NCBI GenBank assembly: GCA_947374125.1
Contig: CANCAR010000022.1
Location: forward strand, 1-20,424
Origin: Hyphomicrobiales bacterium
GTDB taxonomy: Bacteria; Pseudomonadota; Alphaproteobacteria; Rhizobiales; Beijerinckiaceae
DNA: 20,424 nt
Direction: 5' to 3'
The stretch's first letter is position 1. Each line of letters begins with the position of its first letter. Positions 7,745 through 14,796 of this stretch are shown piece after piece. The notes below the pieces were generated by a model. That model saw only the letters and a program-made list of their open reading frames with translations, made no database searches and was not told the origin of the DNA. The translations under genes and the position numbers were made by a program.

Positions 7745-8455
7745 TTATTTACCAATCATGTTTAAGCGATGATGCGCGACTCGCTGAAAGGTCGCTGAAC
7801 CCATCGTCTCAAAATGACCCGGATAAATCGCTTTCGCCTCGGTTGCGATGAGCTTGAGGATACTCCGGCGGCCATCCGCGACATTCGAGCCGCGTAAATT
7901 GAAAAACATCTCGCCATCATACAGCGCGTCGGTCGTAAATAGCGTACCCGTTGCTTTCTCAAAAACCGAGAGCAAACCGGGCGAATGCCCGGGGGTATGC
8001 AAGATCGTCACCGTCCGTCCACCCAACTCAATTTCGTCGCCATCGTTCACGAGAGCGGTCGGCGGGGCAGGTTGGATGGCGTAGGCGCTGAACTCATAAT
8101 CAGGCGTTGGAAAGCGGCTGAAGCTCTCCGCCTTTAGCCAGCCGCCCCAAAAGGTGAGTTCGGGCGTTGGGTTAGCCATGATTTCCGCTTCGGCTTCATG
8201 CATGCGCCGGTCGGCAAATTCATACGCCCCGCCAATATGGTCGTAATGACTGTGGCTGATGAGGCAGATCACCGGTAGGTCGGTCAGACCGCGAATCACG
8301 GGGGCAAGCGGGGCAACGCCGACGCCGGTATCGATCAAAAGAGCCTTCTGCTCGCCCACCACCAACCAGCTGTGCGAGCCATGCAACGGGCCAAGGGCGG
8401 GCTCGCTGAGCCGGTAAATTCGGTTGGGAAAAGCGGTTATCTCGAACCAATCCAT
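7745..8455 (-). CDS. Metallo-beta-lactamase-fold hydrolase
   Basis: This 236-residue protein has the complete metallo-beta-lactamase metal site: 'HSHYDH' with H68, H70, D72 and H73, then H157 in 'TPGHSPG', bridging D176 in 'TTDALYDG' and H214 in 'YPGHFE'. It has no signal peptide, so it acts in the cytoplasm. The compact size and the 'TPGHSPG' pattern suit glyoxalase-II-like thioesterases, lactonases and related hydrolases rather than beta-lactam resistance enzymes. As first gene of the minus-strand run it starts from the divergent promoter region. A GAGGA ribosome binding site lies seven bases before the ATG. In this setting it may open a lactone or cleave an ester or thioester intermediate made by one of the dehydrogenases. 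That role is inferred from context. Confidence 0.86.
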   Translation of the reverse strand: MDWFEITAFPNRIYRLSEPALGPLHGSHSWLVVGEQKALLIDTGVGVAPLAPVIRGLTDLPVICLISHSHYDHIGGAYEFADRRMHEAEAEIMANPTPELTFWGGWLKAESFSRFPTPDYEFSAYAIQPAPPTALVNDGDEIELGGRTVTILHTPGHSPGLLSVFEKATGTLFTTDALYDGEMFFNLRGSNVADGRRSILKLIATEAKAIYPGHFETMGSATFQRVAHHRLNMIGK

Positions 8456-8589
8456 GCTTTATCCTCGTCGCATGCTGAGGAGCTGTTATGCTGTCTCTTG
8501 TGCTCGGATGCAATTCGCGTCAGGCTCTGATCAAAATCGACCGGGTACAAAATTGACCGGGTGCAAAATCGACTTGGTGGAAATCGCAG
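8456..8589. promoter_or_regulatory. Divergent promoter region between the two enzyme operons
   Basis: This is the only space between the minus-strand run headed by the MBL gene and the plus-strand run headed by the ATP-grasp gene, so promoters for both should lie here. It contains a tandem repeat next to the plus-strand gene. No -35/-10 pair is convincing on either strand; on the minus strand a TTGCAT and a CATAAC with 17 bases between them are the best candidate, and they are weak. No regulator gene adjoins it. Confidence 0.55.
8532..8579. repeat. Three tandem 16-base repeats just upstream of the ATP-grasp start
   Basis: Three contiguous 16-base units fill this stretch: CAAAATCGACCGGGTA, CAAAATTGACCGGGTG and CAAAATCGACTTGGTG. 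Copies 1 and 2 differ at two bases, copies 2 and 3 at three. The last unit ends ten bases before the ATG and overlaps the likely ribosome binding site (GGTGG). Sixteen is not a multiple of three, and the ATP-grasp frame has a TGA at 8554-8556, so the array is not a hidden N-terminus of that gene. It could be a set of regulator sites in the divergent promoter or simple slippage. Confidence 0.85.
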
Positions 8590-9723
8590 ATGGGTTTGGC
8601 GCACGTCATTATCGTTTATGAAACCGAAGCCGCGGCCCGTGCGCGGCTGATGCACTATGGCTATTCCGCCGAGCGTGCCGCCGAGATTGCCGTCTATCTC
8701 GGCCAAGCCACGGATCTGCCGGATTTTTTCGATGACATCACAAATGCATTAAAGGCCGAAGGGCTGACCGCTCATTTTGTCGAGCTTGACGCGCTTTTGT
8801 CGCGCCTGCCCGAGTTTATGGAAATATCTCAGTCAACGATCATCTGGACGATCACGGACGGTATCCGCTTTTATCGCGGCTCATCGGTTGCAGCCCTGTC
8901 GCGGCTCGCGGGATTTGCGCGCTACGGCTCGCCCGCCACCGCGCAGCATCTCTGTCAGGATAAATTTGCTAGCCTTGCTCTCGCTCAAAGCGCGGGCATT
9001 CCGATTGCTCCCACGAGACTTGTCGAGGGCCGAACCGAAATCGCAGTCCTTGGCGATTGGAGCACTCAGCCGGGGCCCTTTTTCGTAAAGCCCAATACGC
9101 TCGGCGCAAAGATTGGTATTTTCGGCGATAGCCGTTGCGCAACACTCGACGAAGCGCTCGACCTTACCGAGCGGCTGTGGCAGCGCTATCACGACCGCGC
9201 TTTGATCCAGCCCTTTATCGCGGGCGACGATGTGCGCGTGAGCTTCTTGGATACCGGCGGCGAGTTTCGCACCCAACTTGGGATTGAACAACTCGCCAAG
9301 GACCCAAACAGTGAAACCGGCGGCGATTTCATGACGATGAAGGACAATGAAACGCTCTCCGGCGCGCGCGATACGAGTGGTGCCAAAGGTGGCTTCGGCC
9401 AAACCCGCGAGGCGGCTTTTGTCCCAAAAATGATCAATCTCCGCGCGCTAACCGACGCTCGTTCACGGGAAGCCGTCGTTCAGATTGAAGCGTTAGCCGA
9501 ACGTCTTCGTCGCCTGTTGGGTCTGCGCGATTATTTCTCCGTGGATGTACGGATTGACCAGCAAGGACATCCGACCTTCTTTGAATTTGAAATATGTCCG
9601 GGTGTTACGATTTACGACTTTCAGAATTATCTCAAAACCACGCATGGCTTAAGCCTCGGCGGCGCTCTGGCCCGTTCGCTAAAATTGGCGTTTGATGGCC
9701 GAATGAACAGGGGGGAAGCATAG
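8590..9723 (+). CDS. ATP-grasp ligase, D-alanine-D-alanine ligase-like
   Basis: This 377-residue protein has an ATP-grasp fold like D-Ala-D-Ala ligases, which activate a carboxylate as acyl phosphate and join it to an amine. Visible are a lysine at the start of the ATP-grasp domain ('CQDK', K125), 'FFVKPNTLGAKIGIF' with ATP-binding K167, the adenine-region 'ALIQPFIAGDDVRVS' (204-218), metal ligand D319 in 'SVDVR', and the final metal motif 'FFEFEICPG' (330-338). In Ddl the last motif reads 'ExNxxPG'; here the asparagine position is E334, so it is not a standard Ddl. The start is an ATG with GGTGG nine bases upstream. It is divergent from the MBL gene and one base from the next gene. Its placement in a catabolic locus suggests it conjugates or activates a pathway metabolite rather than building cell wall. 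The substrates are unknown. Confidence 0.8.
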   Translation: MGLAHVIIVYETEAAARARLMHYGYSAERAAEIAVYLGQATDLPDFFDDITNALKAEGLTAHFVELDALLSRLPEFMEISQSTIIWTITDGIRFYRGSSVAALSRLAGFARYGSPATAQHLCQDKFASLALAQSAGIPIAPTRLVEGRTEIAVLGDWSTQPGPFFVKPNTLGAKIGIFGDSRCATLDEALDLTERLWQRYHDRALIQPFIAGDDVRVSFLDTGGEFRTQLGIEQLAKDPNSETGGDFMTMKDNETLSGARDTSGAKGGFGQTREAAFVPKMINLRALTDARSREAVVQIEALAERLRRLLGLRDYFSVDVRIDQQGHPTFFEFEICPGVTIYDFQNYLKTTHGLSLGGALARSLKLAFDGRMNRGEA

Positions 9724-9724
9724 A

Positions 9725-10651
9725 ATGATCGTTGGATTTATCGGCCTAGGGATGATGGGCCGCAACGCGGCGCTGAATGTCAGGCGCGCGGGCTATGACA
9801 TGGTTGTGTTTGATGTCCGGCCTGAGGCTCTCGCTCCCCTCACAGCGGTCGGTGCTCAGGCGGGCGCTCATCCTGCCGATGTGCTTAAGCGGTGCGATGT
9901 CGTGGTCACCATGGTGTTTGGCCCCAAAGAAGTCGAACAGGTTGTTAGGGGCAAAGACGGGTTTCTTTCAACCTCATGTGAAGGCAAATACTGGATCGAC
10001 ATGACGACCTCTAGCCCGAAGCTGATGCGGGAGCTAGCGAAGGAATTCGAGAGAAAAGGTGGCCATCCAGTCGATGCACCGGTGACGGGTTCGGTTGATG
10101 CCGCTATTCGCGGCGATATGCCGATGTTTGTCGGCGGCACCGATTCCGATATTGAAACCGTCCGCCCTATCATCGAGGCGATGGGTCAACTCCGCAAAGT
10201 GGGTGAATACGGCAATGGCTATGTCGCCAAGCTCGTCAATAACCAGCTTTGGAAAATTCATGCCGCCGCCATTGGCGAGGCGATGGTAACCGCCAAACTC
10301 GCTGGTCTTGATCCCAAAGTGTGGTGGGATGTGATGAAAGGCGGCGCGGCCGATAGTTTTGTGCTGAGCCATGATGTGCCCTCCATTTTCGCGGGCCATT
10401 ACGACCCGTCCTTTCCCATTGCGCTCTGTCTGAAAGACCTCGGCTTGATCAAGGAATTGATGGACGAGGTTGGAACCCGTAATGAATTGACCCGCGCCAC
10501 GCATGATCGCTTCAAAGAGGCGGGCGAACGCTACGGGCTTGGCGCGGGCGAAATGACGGTATGCAAAATCATCGAGGATGATGCGGGAATTGATCTCAGA
10601 GTCGAAGGCGATTGGGTCAAGCCATGGGAGGTGACCCATCCCGGCGAATAG
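9725..10651 (+). CDS. Beta-hydroxyacid dehydrogenase (3-hydroxyisobutyrate dehydrogenase family)
   Basis: This 308-residue protein is a beta-hydroxyacid dehydrogenase of the HIBADH/tartronate semialdehyde reductase family, which oxidises 3-hydroxy acids with NAD(P). The N-terminal Rossmann motif is 'GLGMMG' (7-12). D30 at the end of the second strand favours NAD over NADP. The substrate motif is 'DAPVTGSVDAAIRG' (117-130), where the usual serine of 'DAPVSGG' is a threonine. The catalytic lysine is K169 in 'GYVAKLVNN', with N173 following, and K237 ('CLKDLGL') lies in the helical domain. The ATG is one base after the ATP-grasp stop, and its purine-rich ribosome binding site lies inside that gene's end, so the two are co-translated. 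It is followed by 178 bases before the binding-protein gene. The exact hydroxyacid is unknown. Confidence 0.88.
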   Translation: MIVGFIGLGMMGRNAALNVRRAGYDMVVFDVRPEALAPLTAVGAQAGAHPADVLKRCDVVVTMVFGPKEVEQVVRGKDGFLSTSCEGKYWIDMTTSSPKLMRELAKEFERKGGHPVDAPVTGSVDAAIRGDMPMFVGGTDSDIETVRPIIEAMGQLRKVGEYGNGYVAKLVNNQLWKIHAAAIGEAMVTAKLAGLDPKVWWDVMKGGAADSFVLSHDVPSIFAGHYDPSFPIALCLKDLGLIKELMDEVGTRNELTRATHDRFKEAGERYGLGAGEMTVCKIIEDDAGIDLRVEGDWVKPWEVTHPGE

Positions 10652-10693
10652 GTCGCTAACGAACGCTGATCAGCATCGATATTATTTTTAGAT

Positions 10694-10745
10694 GGACCTA
10701 TCGGTTGAAATGCGGATGATAGGTTCTAAGCTCAGGTACCGATAG
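10694..10745 (+). promoter_or_regulatory. Overlapping inverted repeats in the leader of the binding-protein gene
   Basis: In the 178-base gap before the binding-protein gene, GGACCTATC (10694-10702) can pair with GATAGGTTC (10718-10726), nine pairs with one G-T. CTATCGGT (10698-10705) can instead pair perfectly with ACCGATAG (10738-10745). The two pairings share bases 10698-10702, so they exclude each other. This could be a set of three related operator half-sites (ACCTATCGGT-like) or alternative RNA structures. The start codon itself (10830) has a strong GGGGGAAG ribosome binding site. Confidence 0.5.
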
Positions 10746-10829
10746 CATACGACTACAGGGGTTATCCGACATAAGAGTGGGCAACACCTGGGTTTTCGGA
10801 ACGGTTCATAACCAGACGGGGGAAGTCAC

Positions 10830-12479
10830 ATGAAATTTTTTACCAAAGACGGCAAAGCAATGCCGAAATCGATTGTTGATTTGGCCAAGGAAGCCAAATC
10901 AGGCGGCGTTGATCGCCGTGAATTTTTGGCGCTCGCCAGCGTATTTGGCGCTACGACCGCAACTGCTTACGGCATGCTCGGCATGGCCGTTCCGACACCT
11001 GCCCAAGCTGCGACGCCTAAAAAGGGCGGCGTGATTAAGGTCGGCATGTTTGTTAAGGATCAAAAAGATCCCCGCACCTATGATTGGTCAGAAATGGCGA
11101 ACGTTACCCGCCAGTTCCTCGAGCCGCTCGTGAAATATACCCGCGACTTCACCTTCAAGGGCATGTTGCTTGAGAGCTGGGATGTGAACGCGGACGCAAC
11201 TGAATACACGCTCCATGTCCGCAAGGGCGTAACCTGGAACAATGGCGACAAGTTCGACGCCGAAGACGTAATGTTCAACCTCAATCGCTGGTGCGATAAG
11301 GGCGCAGAAGGCAATTCGATGGCTGGTCGTCTCGCCACCCTCGTCGACCCTGCAACCAAGAAGGCGCTTGATGGCGCCATCACCAAGGTTGATGATTACA
11401 CGATCAAGTTGAAGCTACCAAAGCCAGACATTACAATCATTCCGGGCCTCGCCGATTATCCAGCGCTCGTCGTGCATCGCAATTTCGAGAAAGACGGCAA
11501 GGACATCGTCAAGAAGCCAGTAGGCACGGGTGCGTTCGAACTCGTCTCCTATGCAGTCGGCTCCAAGGCCGTGCTGAAGCGCCGCACGAATGGCAAGTGG
11601 TGGGGCGGTGAATCCCTTCTCGATGGCGTTGAGTTCATCGATTATGGCACTGACATCTCGGCCATGGTCAGCGCCTTTGAAGCCAAGGAACTGCACTGCA
11701 ACTACAATACGGACGCAGGCTATGTCGCGATCATGGATAAGGCCGGTTTGGTCAAGTCCGAAGTCAAGACCGCTTCGACGATTGTTTGCCGCATGAACAA
11801 CAGCCAGAAGCCTTATGACGATGTTCGCGTCCGTCAGGCGGTTCAGATGGCGGTTGATAACAGCGTCATCTTGAAGCTCGGCGTTGGCGGTCTCGGCACG
11901 GTTGCTGAAAATCATCACGTCGCGCCAATCCACCCAGAATACGCCGAATTGCCAAAGAAGGCCCGCGATATGGCAGGTGCCAAGAAGCTGATGACCGAAG
12001 CCGGAAAGGCCGATTTCGAGCATGAGCTTATCACGGTGGACGAAGAGCAGTACAAGAACGCAGGCGACGCGATTGCCGCACAGCTGCGTGAGGCTGGCTT
12101 CAAGGTAAAGCGGACCGTTCTTCCAGGCTCGACCTTCTGGAACGACTGGACGAAATATCCGATGTCGATCACCAACTGGAACATGCGCCCCCTTGGCGTG
12201 CAGGTTCTAGCGCTTGCCTATCGCTCGGGCGAAGCTTGGAATGAGTCGGCCTTCACCAACAAAGAGTTCGACGAGAAGCTCAACAAGGCGCTGACGGTTC
12301 CAGACGTTACCGCCCGTAAGGGCATCATGAAGGATGTTGAAAAGATCCTCCAGGACTCAGGTACCTTGATCCAGCCTTACTGGCTCTCGCTCTACAACCA
12401 CTCGGTGAAAGCCGTGCAGAACTACGGCATGCACCAGACCTTCGAGACCAATTTCGAAGACGTCTGGCTGGATGCTTAA
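10830..12479 (+). CDS. Tat-exported ABC substrate-binding protein, family 5 (dipeptide/oligopeptide type)
   Basis: This 549-residue periplasmic protein binds the substrate and delivers it to the permeases encoded downstream. The N-terminus has a twin-arginine signal: 'VDRREFLALAS' with R29-R30, a hydrophobic stretch (31-53) and a likely cleavage after A60 in 'TPAQAA'. The mature part is a family-5 binding protein: 'LEPLVKY' near the start, 'LLESWDVNADATEYTLHVRKG' type block, 'FDAEDVMFNLNRW', 'PVGTGAFELVSY' and 'VRQAVQMAVD'. Length matches the DppA/OppA class. Family members carry peptides, nickel, glycosides, opines or other small molecules, so the ligand cannot be read from the fold. Lysine is mostly AAG here and AAA in the neighbouring permeases, a sign of high expression. 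A strong terminator follows, which would keep the binding protein in excess over the membrane parts. Confidence 0.92.
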   Translation: MKFFTKDGKAMPKSIVDLAKEAKSGGVDRREFLALASVFGATTATAYGMLGMAVPTPAQAATPKKGGVIKVGMFVKDQKDPRTYDWSEMANVTRQFLEPLVKYTRDFTFKGMLLESWDVNADATEYTLHVRKGVTWNNGDKFDAEDVMFNLNRWCDKGAEGNSMAGRLATLVDPATKKALDGAITKVDDYTIKLKLPKPDITIIPGLADYPALVVHRNFEKDGKDIVKKPVGTGAFELVSYAVGSKAVLKRRTNGKWWGGESLLDGVEFIDYGTDISAMVSAFEAKELHCNYNTDAGYVAIMDKAGLVKSEVKTASTIVCRMNNSQKPYDDVRVRQAVQMAVDNSVILKLGVGGLGTVAENHHVAPIHPEYAELPKKARDMAGAKKLMTEAGKADFEHELITVDEEQYKNAGDAIAAQLREAGFKVKRTVLPGSTFWNDWTKYPMSITNWNMRPLGVQVLALAYRSGEAWNESAFTNKEFDEKLNKALTVPDVTARKGIMKDVEKILQDSGTLIQPYWLSLYNHSVKAVQNYGMHQTFETNFEDVWLDA

Positions 12480-12497
12480 TTAAACCCGCGACGATCA

Positions 12498-12528
12498 GAG
12501 AGAGCCCTTGCGGGCTCTCTCTTTTTTT
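12498..12528 (+). terminator. Intrinsic terminator between binding-protein and permease genes
   Basis: A perfect 10-base-pair stem (12498-12507 with 12512-12521, arms GAGAGAGCCC and GGGCTCTCTC) with a four-base loop TTGC is followed by seven T (12522-12528). It begins 18 bases after the binding-protein stop. This is a textbook Rho-independent terminator placed inside a transporter operon, so it should act as a partial terminator that lowers transcription of the permease and ATPase genes. Confidence 0.93.
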
Positions 12529-12586
12529 CAACAATCGGTTTGTTCGTTTGATTTAGCCGAAGTCTTATTGTGATGAAGGATCGGTG

Positions 12587-13624
12587 ATGCTGAATTTTCT
12601 CATCCGCCGACTGGGCGTCATGGCACTGACCATGATTTGCTTGACCTTTATGGTCTTCTATCTGGTCAATCTCGAACCGAATTTGCGTAAACTCGCCATT
12701 AGCCAAACCGAGATGCACGCGTCCGACGAACATATTGAGAGTTGGCTAACGCGAAATGGCTACCGCCGTGCTTTCATCGAGCGCTATGCCGCGTGGATTG
12801 GCGTCTGGCCGAAAAAGCCTAATATTGACACCGAGACCGGCAAACCCGTATCGCGCTTCAGCTATTGTTCTGAACCGGCTGAATCGGTTTTTGCGGGCGT
12901 GATCCAAGGCGATTTTGGCTGTTCGACCAAATTTAAAACCAAAGTCGCCGAAAAAATGCTGCCCGCGCTCCGCGCCACCGGCCTTTTAATGTTTTGGGTC
13001 ATGGTGACCATGGTGCCCGTCGCACTGTTCTTTGGCATTTTATCGGGCATGCGCGAAGGCTCTAAACTGGATCGAACCTTGTCGGTCGTCTCCATCGTCA
13101 CGACATCGACGCCGGAATATGTCTCAGGCGTTGTGCTCACGATCATTTTCGGCACATGGCTCGGCTGGTTAAACGGCTCGGCGGCCTCGGCCACCGGCGA
13201 CGGGATTACGTTTTATAATTTCACGCTACCCGTGATAACGCCTGCGATTTACGGCATGGGCTATATTGCCCGAATGACACGCGCCTCGATGATCGAGGTG
13301 ATGACCGCGCAATATATCCGCACCGCGCGGCTTAAAGGGCTCGGGTTTTACGCCGTTGTCGTCAAACACGCGCTGCGCAATGCGCTGATTGCGCCATTTA
13401 CCGTTATCATGCTGCTGTTTCCTTGGCTGCTTACCGGTGTTGTGATCGTGGAAGTCATGTTCCGCTATCAAGGCTTCGGTCTGGCGCTCGTCGAAGCGGC
13501 GGGTAACAATGACATTGATCTGATGCTGGCCTGTTCGCTCGTCTCCGTCGTGCTCGTTCTTGCAACGCAGCTGATCTCCGATGTCGGCTATGCTTGGCTC
13601 AACCCCCGAATCCGGGTTCAATAG
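12587..13624 (+). CDS. ABC importer permease, DppB/OppB family
   Basis: This 345-residue integral membrane protein is one half of the translocation pore. Hydrophobic segments are seen near residues 9-28, 131-153, 165-190, 213-228, 268-290 and 311-333. The cytoplasmic EAA loop that docks on the ATPase lies at about 242-266 ('YIRTARLKGLGFYAVVVKHA'). The usual 'GDFG' motif (108-111) precedes TM2. The periplasmic loop after TM1 is long and holds about 30 residues (73-103) that I do not expect in DppB, plus two cysteines, C94 and C112, that could form a disulfide. The ATG at 12587 is preferred over the GTG one codon earlier because AAGGA sits six bases upstream of it. It follows the terminator and is 11 bases from the next permease. 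Confidence 0.9.
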   Translation: MLNFLIRRLGVMALTMICLTFMVFYLVNLEPNLRKLAISQTEMHASDEHIESWLTRNGYRRAFIERYAAWIGVWPKKPNIDTETGKPVSRFSYCSEPAESVFAGVIQGDFGCSTKFKTKVAEKMLPALRATGLLMFWVMVTMVPVALFFGILSGMREGSKLDRTLSVVSIVTTSTPEYVSGVVLTIIFGTWLGWLNGSAASATGDGITFYNFTLPVITPAIYGMGYIARMTRASMIEVMTAQYIRTARLKGLGFYAVVVKHALRNALIAPFTVIMLLFPWLLTGVVIVEVMFRYQGFGLALVEAAGNNDIDLMLACSLVSVVLVLATQLISDVGYAWLNPRIRVQ

Positions 13625-13635
13625 GAGCACGGACG

Positions 13636-14787
13636 ATGGAACCGCTTTCCGCCTTTGAGATTATCCGCCAAGTCCTCGTACAGTTTACGTCGGTCTGGAT
13701 TTCGCTGATCGTGCTTTTCGCCTTCAGCCTCGGCTTTAAACGCAAGCTCGGCCTTTACGGCTTTGTGGTTGAGACCGGAACAGGCTTTACCGGTGTATTG
13801 ATCCTCGGCTTCTGGCTCTTTACCGCGATCTTTGCATCGCGGATTTCGCCCTTTGATCCCTTGGGCCAGATCGTCAGCATGAAGGATGCGCTGCCCGGCA
13901 CAATTGAGCCGATATCAGGCCTTCCCTACCTATTTGGCGGCGATAAGCTCGCACGAGACGTGTTCAGCCGCATGGTCTTCGGCAGCCGCATCGTGTTGAT
14001 CATTGCGCCGCTCGCCACCCTGTTGGCGCTCTCGGTCGGCATTATGCTGGGCTTGCCCGCTGGCTATTTCGGCAAGCGCATCGACTCGGTGCTGTCCTTC
14101 TTGGCCAATCTCATTCTCGCCTTTCCGATTATCCTGCTGTTTTATCTCTTGGTATCGCCCGGCATTTTGGAAACACCGATCCCTTACGCCTTGGCGGGCG
14201 TGTTTTTCCTCTTTCCGATCCTTCTCTTGGTCACGTTGTTTTGGTCGGGCTACCGCTCTCATCCGTTGCAACTTGGCATTCGGCTCGTGCTCACTCTTTT
14301 GGTGGGCGGATGGCTGTTTGCGACCTTCGTGTTTGATCGCGACCCCTTCCACATTTTGCGCGTTAGCCCCAGCACGCTCAATATTTTCGCGGCTGTTGCT
14401 TTGGCTTCCGGCCCCGGGATTTTCCGCATTGTGCGCGGTCTGACGCTTGATATCAAAACGCGCGAATATGTGCAGGCGGCGCAAACGCGCGGTGAAACGC
14501 CTTGGTACATCATGCTGTGGGAAATCCTGCCCAATGCGCGCGGCCCGCTGATCGTTGATGCGTGCTTACGCATCGGTTACACGACGATTCTCATCGGAGC
14601 ACTTGGCTATTTCGGCCTCGGCATGCCGCCGGAAAGTCCGGATTGGGGAACAGCGATTAAGGAATCAAGTCGCCTGTTACGCGCCTTTGTGCATCCGGCG
14701 CTGCCGCCCGCTTTGGCGATGATGTCGTTCGTTCTGGGTCTCAACCTGCTGGCGGATGCGCTCCGCGAGCAATCTTTGAAAGATTGA
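13636..14787 (+). CDS. ABC importer permease, DppC/OppC family, enlarged
   Basis: This 383-residue protein is the second permease. The family signature 'FGGDKLARDVFSRMVFGSR' (100-118) and the EAA loop 'REYVQAAQTRGETPWYIMLW' (277 on, ending in 'LPNA') are clear. 'GALGYFGLG' (321-329) and 'PDWGTAI' (335-341) are also typical. DppC proteins are usually near 300 residues. Here there is an additional hydrophobic helix at the N-terminus (about 17-34) and an insertion of roughly 70 residues (176-245), with two further hydrophobic stretches (184-203 and 214-233), between the normal TM segments. The ATG at 13636 has AGGAG eight bases upstream; the open frame before it overlaps the upstream permease and is not used. 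It is nine bases from the ATPase gene. Confidence 0.89.
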   Translation: MEPLSAFEIIRQVLVQFTSVWISLIVLFAFSLGFKRKLGLYGFVVETGTGFTGVLILGFWLFTAIFASRISPFDPLGQIVSMKDALPGTIEPISGLPYLFGGDKLARDVFSRMVFGSRIVLIIAPLATLLALSVGIMLGLPAGYFGKRIDSVLSFLANLILAFPIILLFYLLVSPGILETPIPYALAGVFFLFPILLLVTLFWSGYRSHPLQLGIRLVLTLLVGGWLFATFVFDRDPFHILRVSPSTLNIFAAVALASGPGIFRIVRGLTLDIKTREYVQAAQTRGETPWYIMLWEILPNARGPLIVDACLRIGYTTILIGALGYFGLGMPPESPDWGTAIKESSRLLRAFVHPALPPALAMMSFVLGLNLLADALREQSLKD

Positions 14788-14796
14788 GGCAGCACG

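Noticed and set aside
7745..8455. Metallo-beta-lactamase antibiotic resistance gene
   Set aside because: There is no signal peptide and the gene heads a catabolic operon; the motif set is shared by glyoxalases and lactonases.
8461..8531. Candidate -35/-10 pairs in the divergent region
   Set aside because: The best match (TTGCAT, 17 bases, CATAAC on the minus strand) agrees with the consensus at only half of the -35 positions; not good enough to list as a separate promoter.
10034..10639. Long open frame antisense to the beta-hydroxyacid dehydrogenase gene
   Set aside because: It mirrors a well-supported coding gene, shows no domain or ribosome binding site, and is typical of GC-rich coding sequence.
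10665..10674. Palindrome GCTGATCAGC followed by an A/T-rich stretch, as a terminator after the dehydrogenase gene
   Set aside because: The palindrome has no loop, so a stable hairpin would lose most of its pairs, and the T-run is interrupted and displaced.
11415..12023. Long open frame antisense to the binding-protein gene
   Set aside because: It lies wholly within a confident gene with strong codon bias on the other strand and has no recognisable family features.
13930..14484. Open frame antisense to the DppC-like permease, very rich in charged residues
   Set aside because: Its odd composition is the mirror of hydrophobic membrane helices on the other strand.
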